A stretch of DNA of 64,000 nucleotides from Sphingobium sp. Ant17. GTDB taxonomy: Bacteria; Pseudomonadota; Alphaproteobacteria; Sphingomonadales; Sphingomonadaceae. Position 1 is the first letter of the stretch, and each line of letters begins with the position of its first letter. Both the position numbers and the translations under genes were made by a program. The stretch covers positions 1 to 64,000 of the forward strand of contig NZ_JEMV01000017.1 in NCBI RefSeq assembly GCF_000588875.1, read 5' to 3'. The notes under the pieces were generated by a model that made no database searches, had not been told where the DNA came from, and was given only the letters and a program-made list of their open reading frames with translations. Shown here piece by piece: positions 18,606 to 27,437 of the stretch.

Positions 18606-19562
18606 TCAAGCCGCCGCGCGTTTCAACCTGTCGTTGATCGCCGCGCCGATGCCCTCCATCGGGATGGGCGCGACCGCGATCTTCCCCGCCGCAGCAGCGT
18701 CGGCGATGTGCAGCGCCGCGAACAGGCTCGCGGCGGCCTCCCGCACATTGGCGTCGGGGCTCAGGTTGATGTGGCAGGGCATCAGGCCGAAGCCGATCAG
18801 ATATTCATCCTTTTCGGCCCGCATCGCATTGAGCCGCACCGGCTTGGACGGCGCATAATGGCTCTCCAGCTGGCCGGGCGCTTCGATCTTGTGCGCGCCA
18901 TCGCCGATGACAACGGGAAGCCCGCTTGCCTCTTCCAGCATCTTGGCCGTCACCGGGCCGGGCCGCAGCAGACGCACCTGGTCGATATCCGGCGCGGCGA
19001 TGGTCGATTCCACGCCTTCGCTGGTCGGCCCTTCGTCCAATATCATCCGCACCTTGCCATTCAGGCTGGCCAGCACATGTTCGGCGCGCGTTGGGCTGAT
19101 CGATCCGCTGCGATTGGCCGAGGGCGCCGCGAGCGGCCGCCCGCTTTCGCGGATCAGCGCGCGCATCGCGGGATGCGCGGGCAGGCGCAGCGCGACGGTG
19201 GGCAGGCCCGCCATCACCAGCGGCGACAGCCCGCTATCCGCGCGTACCGGCAACACCAAAGTCAAAGGCCCAGGCCAGAAGCGATCGGCAAGGCGCATGG
19301 CGACCGGGGAGAAGTCCGCCAGCCGCTCGGCCATCACACGGTCGGAAACATGGACGATCAAGGGGTTGAAGCTAGGTCGGCCCTTGGCGCTGTAGATCGC
19401 CGCGACGGCATTGCTGTCGGTGGCATCGGCGGCCAGGCCATAGACCGTCTCGGTGGGGACCGCCACGGGTTCCCCCGCACGGATCAATAGCGCCGCCTCG
19501 CGCAGCGCCTCGGCGCCATAGCGGCAGGATTTGGTCGAATAGGCTGGATTGGCGATGGTCAC
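18606..19562 (-). CDS. L-threonylcarbamoyladenylate synthase (Sua5/TsaC family)
   Basis: The enzyme makes threonylcarbamoyl-AMP for the t6A modification of ANN-decoding tRNAs. The YrdC domain is clear: VAVPTETVYGLAADAT, IYSAKGRPSFNPLIVHV and LAAPSANRSGSISPT. A C-terminal Sua5 domain of about 110 residues follows, linked by PGQLESHYAPSKP, so it is the long Sua5 form. I place the start at GTG 19562 (about 318 residues), since family N-termini are short; the frame is open to 19625. Confidence 0.93.
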   Translation of the reverse strand: MTIANPAYSTKSCRYGAEALREAALLIRAGEPVAVPTETVYGLAADATDSNAVAAIYSAKGRPSFNPLIVHVSDRVMAERLADFSPVAMRLADRFWPGPLTLVLPVRADSGLSPLVMAGLPTVALRLPAHPAMRALIRESGRPLAAPSANRSGSISPTRAEHVLASLNGKVRMILDEGPTSEGVESTIAAPDIDQVRLLRPGPVTAKMLEEASGLPVVIGDGAHKIEAPGQLESHYAPSKPVRLNAMRAEKDEYLIGFGLMPCHINLSPDANVREAAASLFAALHIADAAAAGKIAVAPIPMEGIGAAINDRLKRAAA

Positions 19563-19672
19563 GGTCCCCGCGATATAGACCCATGACACTCCGGGTAAAA
19601 GTCCATTGCGACAGGAGAATGACATTGGCGTGCGCGCTTGCCGTGCCGACGATCGCTGATTAAGCCCGCGAC

Positions 19673-20487
19673 ATGAATGATGCTCTCCTGACCCGCATTG
19701 CCGACGCGCTCGACCGGCTTGCGCCGCCCGCCAGGCGTCCGCTGATCTCTCCGCATATCCGGCCTATATGTGGGACGGCCATGCCATCCAGGCGGTTGAG
19801 GCCTTCGCCCCGGTCGATTATGCCCTGCTGACCGGCATCGACGCGCAAAAAAGCGCCTTGCTGGAAAATAGCCGCCGCCTGGCGGCTGGCCATGCCGCGC
19901 ATGACGCCCTGCTCTGGGGCGCACGGGGCACGGGCAAGTCGGCCGTGGTGGCGTCGGTCGTGGGCGAACTGCAAAAAGAAGGGCAGGGCATCGCCCTGCT
20001 GCAATGCGCGACCGATGCGCTGGCCACGCTTCCTGCGCTCTTTTCACGGCTGCGTGAGACCGACCGGCCCTTCATCCTGTTCCTCGATGATCTCGGCTTC
20101 GACGAGGGCGTGGGTGATGCCCGGACCCTGCGTTCGCTTCTTCAAGGCGGCACGGCGGCGCGGCCTGCCCATGTCCGCCTCTATGTCACCTCCAACCGCC
20201 GCCACATCGTCCCCCGGCACCTGTCGGAACAGGATGACCCGATCAATCCGCGCGACGTGGTGGACGACCGGATGGCGCTGTCCGACCGTTTCGGGCTCAG
20301 CCTTGGCTTCCACGCGCTCGACCAGGATGCCTATGTCGCGATCGTGCGCGGTTATGCGGCCAAGCTGGGCGTGGCCTTCGACCCGCTGGAAGCGATCCAA
20401 TGGTCGACCCAGCGCGGCAGCCGGTCAGGCCGCGTCGCCTGGCAATATGTGGTCGAACTGGCGGGGCGGCACGGGCTGACGGTCTGA
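19673..20487 (+). pseudogene. DUF815 family ATPase, frameshifted near its N-terminus
   Basis: This is an AAA-like ATPase of the DUF815 family (about 271 residues once repaired). The first 20 codons from ATG 19673 (MNDALLTRIADALDRLAPPA) match the family N-terminus, but the rest lies in the -1 frame from ASADLSAYPAYMWDG onward. Adding one base near 19730-19733, for instance a C in CCgCC to give GCCCAG, joins them. Walker A is LLWGARGTGKSAVV and Walker B FILFLDDLGFDEG; TSNRRHIVPRHL is a further signature. A start at the internal ATG 19768 would give 239 residues but loses conserved sequence. It is convergent with a sugar dehydrogenase gene. Confidence 0.8.
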
Positions 20488-20492
20488 AGGCG

Positions 20493-21818
20493 TCAGTTCG
20501 CCTTCACCACTCGCCACACCACGCCGCCGACATCGTCGCTGACCAGCAGCGCGCCCTTGGCGTCCGCAGTCACATCGACCGGGCGGCCGCGCGCATTGCC
20601 ATCGGCGTCGAGAAAGCCCGTCAACACATCGACCGGCTTGGCCTTGCCGGCCTCGCCATCGGCAAAGCCCACGAACACGACCTTATAGCCTGCCGCCGGC
20701 TTGCGGTTCCAACTGCCGTGCAGGCCAACGAACGCGCCATCGGTGTAGGGCGCGCCCAGCGTTACCGTGTCGGCGAAGGTCAGCCCCAGCGGCGCAACAT
20801 GATTGCCCAGCGCATAATCGGGACGCTTGGTATATTCGCGCAGCTCCGGCCGCTGCGGCTGGACCCGGCGATCCTCATAACCGCCCCAATAATTCCACGG
20901 CCAGCCATAAAAGCCGCCAAATTCCACCCGCGTCAGATAGTCGGGGACGAGATCGGCGCCCAGCATGTCGCGCTCATTGACCACGCCCCACAGCGCGCCG
21001 CTGGTGGGCTCGAAGGCGAGGCCCACGGGATTGCGCAGGCCCGACGCGAAGATGCGATAGCTGCCATCCTTGGGATTGACCTCCAGCACGGACGCGCGGT
21101 TGGTCTCGGTCTCCATCCCGTTTTCGCCGATATTGCTGTTGGACCCGACACCGACATACAGCAGCCCATCGGGGCCAGCCGCCAGGCTGCGGGTCCAATG
21201 CATATTGGGGGCCTGGGCGGGCAGGTTCAGGATCTTGCGCCCCGCCACGCTGATTTTCAGGTCGCCCGGCTTATAGGGAAAGGCCATCAGCGCGTCGGTG
21301 TTGGCGACGTAGAGCGTGTCGCCGACCAGCGCCATGCCATAGGGCGAATTGAGACCGCTGAGAAACGGCGTCTTCGTTTCGGCGCGGCCATCGCCATCGG
21401 CATCGCGCAGCAGGGTGATGCGATTGGCCGATGGATCGCCCGCGCCAGCCTTCGCCATCAGATAGTTCATCACGCGCTGGACGATCCCGTCCTTGGGCCG
21501 GGGCGGGCTGTTGGTTTCCGCCACCAATATGTCGCCATTGGGCAGGCGCAGCATGGCGCGGGGATGGGCGAGACCATCGGCAAAGCGCGCCACGCTTAGA
21601 CCCTGTGCCGCAACTGGCTGTTCCCCGCCGGTCCATGGCTTGACCTCGGCGATATTGATCGTCGGGATCATCTCGCTGCGTGGCCTGGTGATGGTCGGTT
21701 CGCGCCCCGTATCCGCGCCAGGCGGCAATTGCGACGTGTCCCCCTGCGCGAGATACAGGAACGCGCCGCCGGTGACGGCCACGGCGATGAGGGGGAGGGC
21801 GATCAGATGCTTGTTCAT
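20493..21818 (-). CDS. PQQ-dependent sugar (sorbosone-type) dehydrogenase, beta-propeller
   Basis: This is a 441-residue exported or membrane-anchored beta-propeller of the soluble glucose/sorbosone dehydrogenase family. An N-terminal hydrophobic segment (LIALPLIAVAVTGGAFLYLA) acts as signal or anchor. Typical motifs include FADGLAHPRAMLRLPNGDILVAET, RNPVGLAFEP and FVGLHGSWNRKP. The start at ATG 21818 (MNKHLIALP) fits a signal. Cofactor dependence is assumed from the family, and PQQ genes are not in the window. Confidence 0.85.
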   Translation of the reverse strand: MNKHLIALPLIAVAVTGGAFLYLAQGDTSQLPPGADTGREPTITRPRSEMIPTINIAEVKPWTGGEQPVAAQGLSVARFADGLAHPRAMLRLPNGDILVAETNSPPRPKDGIVQRVMNYLMAKAGAGDPSANRITLLRDADGDGRAETKTPFLSGLNSPYGMALVGDTLYVANTDALMAFPYKPGDLKISVAGRKILNLPAQAPNMHWTRSLAAGPDGLLYVGVGSNSNIGENGMETETNRASVLEVNPKDGSYRIFASGLRNPVGLAFEPTSGALWGVVNERDMLGADLVPDYLTRVEFGGFYGWPWNYWGGYEDRRVQPQRPELREYTKRPDYALGNHVAPLGLTFADTVTLGAPYTDGAFVGLHGSWNRKPAAGYKVVFVGFADGEAGKAKPVDVLTGFLDADGNARGRPVDVTADAKGALLVSDDVGGVVWRVVKAN

Positions 21819-21869
21819 GCCATCCCATTTATGTCGCCGCGCCGCGCCGGGCAAGGCGGACGGGCGGGC

Positions 21870-22043
21870 TTATTTGTCGCGTTCACGCAGCCATAGCAGC
21901 ACGGCGATCAGGATACCGAGCGCCAGCCCAGACAGCAGGCCGATGCTGGGCTGTCCCATCAATCCGCCCGTGATCGCGCCGCCCAGGATCAGGAAGGCGA
22001 TGATGGCGCCCGCGCCGGTGGGGTCTTTCTTGCGGTTCGTCAT
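21870..22043 (-). CDS. Small two-helix membrane protein
   Basis: This is a 57-residue protein with a charged N-terminus (MTNRKKDPTG) and two hydrophobic segments (AIIAFLILGGAITGGLMG and GLLSGLALGILIAVLLWL) ending RERDK. The ATG at 22043 has AGGG seven bases upstream; the longer upstream frame is not hydrophobic and unlikely. Function unknown; it looks like many small alphaproteobacterial inner-membrane proteins. It lies 51 bases upstream of the sugar dehydrogenase and may be co-transcribed. Confidence 0.65.
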   Translation of the reverse strand: MTNRKKDPTGAGAIIAFLILGGAITGGLMGQPSIGLLSGLALGILIAVLLWLRERDK

Positions 22044-22213
22044 GGATTGCCCTTGCCACGGCGCAGCGGCCAATGCCAGCGGCTTTGATCGACGATCGTA
22101 AGGGCGTCGTTTCGGGACAGGCGGTGCCATTGCAGGACGCACTGTCCCGCAATGGGACTTGGCTAACGCCCCGTTCACGATGTTGGCCCGCCATCAGAGC
22201 CAAAGCGAGGAAA

Positions 22214-22229
22214 TGGCACGGCAATTGAA
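22214..22229 (+). promoter_or_regulatory. Candidate sigma-54 promoter
   Basis: TGGCACGGCAATTGAA matches the -24/-12 consensus TGGCACRNNNNTTGCW with one mismatch. It lies 44 bases before the ATG of the small gene at 22273, with an AT-rich leader between them. No enhancer-binding regulator is nearby. Confidence 0.35.
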
Positions 22230-22272
22230 AGACTTGCCCCAATATCCTATTACAATAATATCGGGGGTCCCA

Positions 22273-22482
22273 ATGCAGCTACCATATCTTTCGGGTCGAA
22301 AGAGCTATGAGGATGCGACCGAGCTGATGGCGATATTCGGTGCCGATGCGGGCTATGAAGCCGCCGCCCGTGCCGACCGCAGCCTCGACCTTGGCAATCA
22401 TATCCATTTTTGCCACTGGCGTCAGATCGAGCGGTTGATCGTCCTGCTGGCCCATGACCGGCCGCTCGGCACCATTCATTGA
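22273..22482 (+). CDS. Small conserved hypothetical protein
   Basis: This is a 69-residue soluble protein: MQLPYLSGRKSYEDATELM, then an acidic-basic helix (GYEAAARADRSLDLGNHIHF) and RQIERLIVLLAHDRPLGTIH. I believe similar short proteins exist in sphingomonads but no function is known. The ATG at 22273 follows a GGGGG tract; the open frame extends upstream to 22159, but that part is unlike protein. It is convergent with argC, ten bases from its stop. Confidence 0.65.
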   Translation: MQLPYLSGRKSYEDATELMAIFGADAGYEAAARADRSLDLGNHIHFCHWRQIERLIVLLAHDRPLGTIH

Positions 22483-22491
22483 CCGGCGGCC

Positions 22492-23436
22492 TTAGAGCCG
22501 CAAGCCCGCCGTTTCGGGCAGGCCCGCTAGAATGTTGAGATTTTGCACCGCCGCCCCGGCCGCGCCCTTGCCCAGATTGTCGAGCGCCGCCACCAGCCGC
22601 GCCTGACCGCTGTCGGCATGGCCGAACACGAACAGCGCCAACCGGTCGGTCGCGCCGACATGTTCCAGTTCGACCTGTCCCATCGCGGCGCTTTCGCTCA
22701 AGGGCGCGACGCTGACCAGCGGCGACCCGGCATAGGCGTCCGCCAGAGCCGCATGCACGTCCTCCAGCGACGGCGCACCCGGCATGGCGCGTAGTTGCAG
22801 CGGCACTTCCACCACCATGCCGCGATAGCCGTTGGCGACGGCCGGTGCGAACAGGGGGGGATGGACCAGCCCGGAATAGCGGGTCATTTCGGGCACATGT
22901 TTGTGACCAAGGCCAAGCCCATAGGCGCGGAACGCCGTCGGTGCGCCCTCTGCCCCTTCATATTCGGCGATCATCGCCTTGCCGCCGCCCGAATAGCCCG
23001 ATGCGCCCGACACGGTCACTGGCCAGTCGGCAGGCACCAGTCCCGCAAGCGTCAGCGGCCGAATGAGCGCCAGAAAGCCGGTCGGCCAGCAGCCGGGGTT
23101 GGCCACGAAGCGCGAAGCCGCGAGCTTTTCGCGATGGCCCGGCTCCAGTTCGGGGAAACCATAGGTCCACCCATCCGCCACGCGATGCGCCGTCGATGCG
23201 TCGATCACCCGCGTATGATCATTGTCGATCAAGGCTACGGCCTCGCGCGCCGCATCGTCGGGCAGGCACAGGATCACGATATCGGCCGCGTTCAGCGCAT
23301 CGCGCCGCGCCGCCGCATCCTTGCGGTCCTTCTCATCCAGCGTGATGAGCGACAATTCGGGGCGGCCCGCCAGCCGGTCGCCGATTTCGATGCCGGTCGT
23401 GCCGACGCCGCCGTCGATAAAGATAGTATGGCTCAT
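22492..23436 (-). CDS. argC: N-acetyl-gamma-glutamyl-phosphate reductase (short type)
   Basis: This enzyme reduces N-acetylglutamyl phosphate in arginine synthesis. It is the short AGPR form (314 residues). The Rossmann start is IFIDGGVGTTGIEIGDRL and the catalytic Cys is in ANPGCWPTGF; SGASGYSGGGK and LGHKHVPEM are also conserved. The start at ATG 23436 has GGAGG upstream and overlaps the end of the NlpC/P60 gene by four bases, so the pair is translationally coupled. The open frame upstream is a shadow of the peptidase gene. Confidence 0.93.
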   Translation of the reverse strand: MSHTIFIDGGVGTTGIEIGDRLAGRPELSLITLDEKDRKDAAARRDALNAADIVILCLPDDAAREAVALIDNDHTRVIDASTAHRVADGWTYGFPELEPGHREKLAASRFVANPGCWPTGFLALIRPLTLAGLVPADWPVTVSGASGYSGGGKAMIAEYEGAEGAPTAFRAYGLGLGHKHVPEMTRYSGLVHPPLFAPAVANGYRGMVVEVPLQLRAMPGAPSLEDVHAALADAYAGSPLVSVAPLSESAAMGQVELEHVGATDRLALFVFGHADSGQARLVAALDNLGKGAAGAAVQNLNILAGLPETAGLRL

Positions 23437-24341
23437 GCGCCGATCCTCCGCCGTGCGATGATGGGTTGGGCATGGTCGTCGGCCAGACGCGCGACGACAT
23501 CGGCCAGCGGCTCCTTGACCACCGCCATCCAATGCGCGTTGGCGTGCAGCAACGTCTTGCCATCGGTCATGATGCCGACATGGCCCGGAAAGAAAATCAG
23601 GTCGCCTCGGCGCAGCGCCGCGTCGCTCTCGATCGGCAGGCCGATGCCTTCGCATTGCAGGTCGGTGTCGCGCGGCACCGCCATGCCGCACTGGCCAAGC
23701 GCGACCTGCACCAGGCCCGAACAGTCGATCCCGCGATGCCCGCGCCCGCCCCACACATAGGGCTGGCCCAGGTAGCGTTCGGCGATCGCAACCCAATCGG
23801 TGGCCGGGTCGCTGATCGGTGCGGCGTGGCGGACGTGGATATAGCCTTCGGCGCAGCTGAGAAACGCGCCCTCGACCTCCCCGGTAAACAGCGCGCCCAT
23901 GGGCCAATAGTCCAACACTTGCGACTTGATATCGGGCTTGCGAAACAGGGGCGCTGTCTGCGCCACGATGCGGTGGCTCGCCGTTTCGGCGACGTCCAGC
24001 GCCTCGCGGCGGATATAGCCGACATAGCCGTCATGGCCGCAAAAGCCCCAGGCCCAGTCCGTCATCACGTCAAGCGCATGGAAGGTTTCGCCACGCAAAA
24101 GTTCGGTGACGGCTTCGGCACCGGGGGAGGGAGCCGACAGGATCGGCGTGCCAGGCATGACGCAAGTCAAGGGGACCGCGCGCGCATAATGGGCGGAAAA
24201 CAAAATGCCCGCCAGCGCCAGGTCGGCCAGGTCGCCCCGGGCGGCATGAATACGGCGGTCAAGCGCGACCGAACGGCCGTCCAGCTTGAACCGGCTTCTT
24301 TCAGGCGGTGCGTTCCGCTTTGCTGTTGTCGTGCCTATCAT
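23433..24341 (-). CDS. NlpC/P60 family cell-wall peptidase with SH3-like domains
   Basis: This is a cytosolic-looking endopeptidase of about 302 residues that cleaves peptidoglycan stem peptides. The N-terminal half has two bacterial SH3-like segments (FHALDVMTDWAWGFCGHDGYVGYI and SQVLDYWPMGALF). The C-terminal NlpC/P60 domain has the catalytic Cys in HRGIDCSGLVQVAL and His in FFPGHVGIMTDG, followed by LLHANAH. This arrangement is that of muropeptide-recycling NlpC/P60 enzymes. The start at ATG 24341 overlaps the marR gene by 41 bases; a later start is possible. Confidence 0.88.
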   Translation of the reverse strand: MIGTTTAKRNAPPERSRFKLDGRSVALDRRIHAARGDLADLALAGILFSAHYARAVPLTCVMPGTPILSAPSPGAEAVTELLRGETFHALDVMTDWAWGFCGHDGYVGYIRREALDVAETASHRIVAQTAPLFRKPDIKSQVLDYWPMGALFTGEVEGAFLSCAEGYIHVRHAAPISDPATDWVAIAERYLGQPYVWGGRGHRGIDCSGLVQVALGQCGMAVPRDTDLQCEGIGLPIESDAALRRGDLIFFPGHVGIMTDGKTLLHANAHWMAVVKEPLADVVARLADDHAQPIIARRRIGA

Positions 24342-24708
24342 CGCGCGCGGTTCCTGCGATGAAATGATGAAAGGCGTCAAGGAATTCCGCCCCTTTGGGG
24401 GTCCGGGTGATGAAAATATTGCGCCGATCGGCCACATCGCGCTCGCGACGGAGATAACCCAGCGCCGATAATTTGTTCAGTGCGCGGGTAATGACGGGCT
24501 TGGACACGTGCAGCGCTTCCGCAAGACCGCGCACCGTATGCGGCCCGGCCCCGATATAGACGGTCATCATCAACGCCATCTGACGGTTGGTGAGGTCGGG
24601 TTTCCCCGACCGGACATAATCCACCAGCGTCCGCATCCAGTGGCGAAGCGGCTGAACCCCGGGGCGTTCAATGGCGGCAACCTGATCTTGTGCTGTGAGG
24701 ACGTTCAT
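24301..24708 (-). CDS. MarR family transcriptional regulator
   Basis: This is a 135-residue winged-helix regulator. The recognition region is HTVRGLAEALHVSKPVITRALNKL and the wing YLRRERDVADRRNIFITRTPKG. Helical dimerisation segments flank it. It is the first gene of a minus-strand run (marR, NlpC/P60, argC) with overlapping ends, so it may control this run or act elsewhere. No ligand can be inferred. Confidence 0.88.
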   Translation of the reverse strand: MNVLTAQDQVAAIERPGVQPLRHWMRTLVDYVRSGKPDLTNRQMALMMTVYIGAGPHTVRGLAEALHVSKPVITRALNKLSALGYLRRERDVADRRNIFITRTPKGAEFLDAFHHFIAGTARDDRHDNSKAERTA

Positions 24709-24767
24709 GCGGGCTTAACGCATGATGCCCAATCCGGTTGCGTAACGTCCAGGCGGAATGTGACGCT

Positions 24768-26164
24768 TTACGTATCCGGCCAGTAACGCTGCTGCAGCAG
24801 GCGGAACACCGCGCGCATCCCCAGCGCTTCGCCGCCTTTCGGGCGGCCGGGCTTGGCCGATGGCCGCCAGGCGAAGGTATCGAGATGCAGCCATGGCGTA
24901 TCGTCGGGCACGAAACGCTGCAGGAACAAAGCAGCGGTGATCGCGCCGGCAAATCCGCCTTCGCCCGCATTGTTGATGTCGGCGATGTCGGACTTGAGCA
25001 TATCGGCATAGCCTCCCACAAAGGCAGCCGCCAGGTCGGATCGTCCACATCCGTCCCGGCCTGGGCCAGATCGGTCGCCAGTCCGTCGTCATTGGCGAAC
25101 AGGGCAGGCAGGTCCGGCCCGACCGCGACTCGCGCCGCGCCGGTCAGCGTCGCGAAATCGACGATCAGTTCCGGCTTCTCCTCCGCCGCGCGGGCCAGCG
25201 CGTCGCCCAGCACCAGCCGCCCTTCGGCATCGGTATTGCCGATCTCGACCGTCAGCCCCTTGCGGCTGCGCAATATGTCGCCGGGGCGGAAGGCGTTGCC
25301 GCTGATCGCATTTTCTGCCGCCGGGATCAGCAGGTGCAGCCGCACCGGCAGCCGCGCCGCCATGATAAGCTGCGCCAGCGCCAGCGCATGCGCCGCGCCG
25401 CCCATATCCTTCTTCATCAGGCGCATGCCCGACGACGGCTTGATGTCCAGCCCACCGCTGTCGAAGCTGATGCCCTTGCCGACGATGGCGATGCGCGGCG
25501 CAGCCGGATCGCCCCAGTTGAGTTCGATGAGGCGCGGGGCGAAGTGCCGGTCGGCGGCCCGCCCGACCGCGTGGATCATCGGATAGCCCTGCGCCAGAGC
25601 ATCGCCGCGCGTGACCACGACCGTCGCGCCAAAGGGTTTGGCGACGGTTTCGGTTGCCGCTTCCAGTTCGGCCGGCCCCATATCGGCGGCGGGCGTGTTC
25701 ACCAGATCCCGCACCAGCGCGACCGCCCGCGCCAGATCGATCGCCGGCGCGATCCGCGCGACGTCGCTGGTCAGCAACTGGCGCGACCCCACCACATTAT
25801 CCTCGCGGCGGTAGCGGTCGAACCGATGCTGCGCCAGCAGCCAGCCTAGCATCGCCGCACCGGGCGATCCCTCGGCCAGGCGATAGCGCCCTTCGGGCAG
25901 CGTCTCGGCCAGGCGCGCCAGGCACCAGGGGCCAAGCGCCCCCTTATCCGCTACCCCGGCAACGACCATCCAGTCGCCCTCGCGCTCGGCTGGCAGGATC
26001 GCCGTCTCATGCGGCTTGGCCCGGAATTTCTGTGCCGCCAGCAGCGCGCGGGTCTGGTCCGGGCGGGTCGCGAGCCAAGCGTCCAGCGCCTTGGCCTCGA
26101 CCAGGTGGATGATATGGGCAGGCTGGCCAGTGTCGGCTTTGATGCAATCGGCAAAATCGGTCAT
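24768..26164 (-). pseudogene. Leucyl aminopeptidase (M17), broken by a one-base deletion
   Basis: This M17 metallo-aminopeptidase removes N-terminal residues from peptides. The catalytic region is intact: IAIVGKGISFDSGGLDIKPS, MKKDMGGAAHAL, GNTDAEGRLVLGDAL. The frame breaks at about 25012 after RLPLWE, where GAGGCT should read GAGGGCT; adding one G gives LWEGYADMLKSDIADINNAG and a normal C-terminus ending LLQQRYWPDT, about 465 residues. Start is ATG 26164 or 26173. The missing base lies in a G run, so it is probably a sequencing deletion. Confidence 0.9.
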
Positions 26165-26308
26165 GGCAGGCATGTAAGGGAAAGGCGCGCGTCAAGGGAA
26201 GGCGAAACATTCATCGCCCGCCCCGCACGTCCGGCCCTTTCTTCCTTTGCACTATCGCGCGCGTGGGCCTAGCCTTTGGCGCATAACCATAGCCAAAGGA
26301 GAGTGACG

Positions 26309-26509
26309 ATGCTTCATGCAGACGACCGCGGCCTTCAGGCCCTTCGCGCGCGCGCCTATACGCTCGCGGAAACCGGGAAATTCGACACCATTCGCGCCGT
26401 CGAACAGGCGCTGATCGCGGAAGGCTGGCCGAACGCCGCGCAGGCGCTCGATAGCGAATATGCGCGCAAGGCGGTCGGCGAACGATGCCGCATGGCGCAG
26501 GCGCATTGA
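26309..26509 (+). CDS. Small conserved hypothetical protein
   Basis: This is a 66-residue helical protein (LHADDRGLQALRARAYTLAE, FDTIRAVEQALIAEGWPNAA). An AAAGGAG ribosome site supports the ATG at 26309. Function unknown. The stop codon overlaps the start of the next gene (TGATG), so the two are coupled. Confidence 0.7.
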   Translation: MLHADDRGLQALRARAYTLAETGKFDTIRAVEQALIAEGWPNAAQALDSEYARKAVGERCRMAQAH

Positions 26510-27336
26510 TGCGGCAGGCCTATGCGATAGGCGGCCTGGCCGCTGCGCTGCTGGTCGCAGCCTGTGCCCCGTCATCCGACACGGTCGAGGGCAATGCGGC
26601 CGAAAATGAAGCCGCCGCCCGCTATGCCGATCGCATGGCGGGCACACCGCCGCCCGCGCCGCCCTCCAAGCCCTTTGCGGTCAAGGAAACGGCGGGCGGC
26701 CTCGAATTCGCCTACGCTTATCCGGCGGAGGCCGCCGCCGTCCCCGCGTTGGTCGACAAGTTCGCGCGTGAGATGGCCGCGACCAAGGCCGATGCGCTGA
26801 AAATGGCGAAGGAAGACAGCGCCAGCGCGAAACAGTCCGGCTATCCCTTCCGCCCGCACAGCCTGGAAACAAGTTGGAGCGTTACGGCCGACACGCCCCG
26901 CTTCCTCGCGCTCCAGTCGCAAACCTATGTCTATACAGGCGGCGCGCATGGCATGAGCGCCTATGACGTGGTGCTATGGGACAAGGCGCGCAGCCGCGAA
27001 ACCAGCGTCAAGGCGCTGATGACGGCACCCGCTGCCTTCTCCACCGCGATCCGCGACCGTTTCTGCGCCATACTCGACCAGCAACGCGCCGAAAAACGGG
27101 GCGAACCTGTCGTGCGCGGTGACGATGACTTCACCCAATGTATCGACCCGATGGAACAGGTGCTGGTGCCGACATCGAAGGATGGGAAACTGATCGACGG
27201 TCTGACCGTGGTCGTCGGCCCCTATAGCGCCGGACCCTATGCCGAGGGCAGCTATGAAGTCGCGCTGCCGGTGGACGCGGCGATGCGCGATGCGATCAAA
27301 CCCGACTATCGCGATGCGTTCGTGGCGGTAGAGTAA
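26509..27336 (+). CDS. Lipoprotein with DUF4163/DUF3298 (RsiV-like) domain
   Basis: This is a 275-residue predicted lipoprotein: signal with lipobox LVAAC (Cys about 19), a Pro/Ala linker, then a domain starting FAYAYPAEAAAVPAL. It contains QTYVYTGGAHGMSAYDVVLWDKA, which is the hallmark DUF3298 motif (Y-x-GGAHG). The family includes the B. subtilis anti-sigma factor RsiV and peptidoglycan deacetylase PdaC, but here it stands alone and its role is unknown. Start ATG 26509 overlaps the stop of the preceding small gene. Confidence 0.82.
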   Translation: MRQAYAIGGLAAALLVAACAPSSDTVEGNAAENEAAARYADRMAGTPPPAPPSKPFAVKETAGGLEFAYAYPAEAAAVPALVDKFAREMAATKADALKMAKEDSASAKQSGYPFRPHSLETSWSVTADTPRFLALQSQTYVYTGGAHGMSAYDVVLWDKARSRETSVKALMTAPAAFSTAIRDRFCAILDQQRAEKRGEPVVRGDDDFTQCIDPMEQVLVPTSKDGKLIDGLTVVVGPYSAGPYAEGSYEVALPVDAAMRDAIKPDYRDAFVAVE

Positions 27337-27340
27337 ACCC

Positions 27341-27426
27341 CGTCATCCCAGCGAAAGCTGGGATCTCCCTATCTTTTTTCTAGCACCATAAAAGAAGCGG
27401 GATCCCGGCTTTCGCCGGGATGACGG
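27341..27426. repeat. Inverted pair of CGTCATCCC-type palindromic repeats
   Basis: One arm CGTCATCCCAGCGAAAGCTG (continuing GGATC) and a facing arm GGGATCCCGGCTTTCGCCGG (continuing GATGACGG) enclose an AT-rich centre. The pair lies between convergent genes and could terminate both. The same family recurs at 46585-46618 and 63578-63666. Confidence 0.8.
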
Positions 27427-27437
27427 GCATTCCTGAA

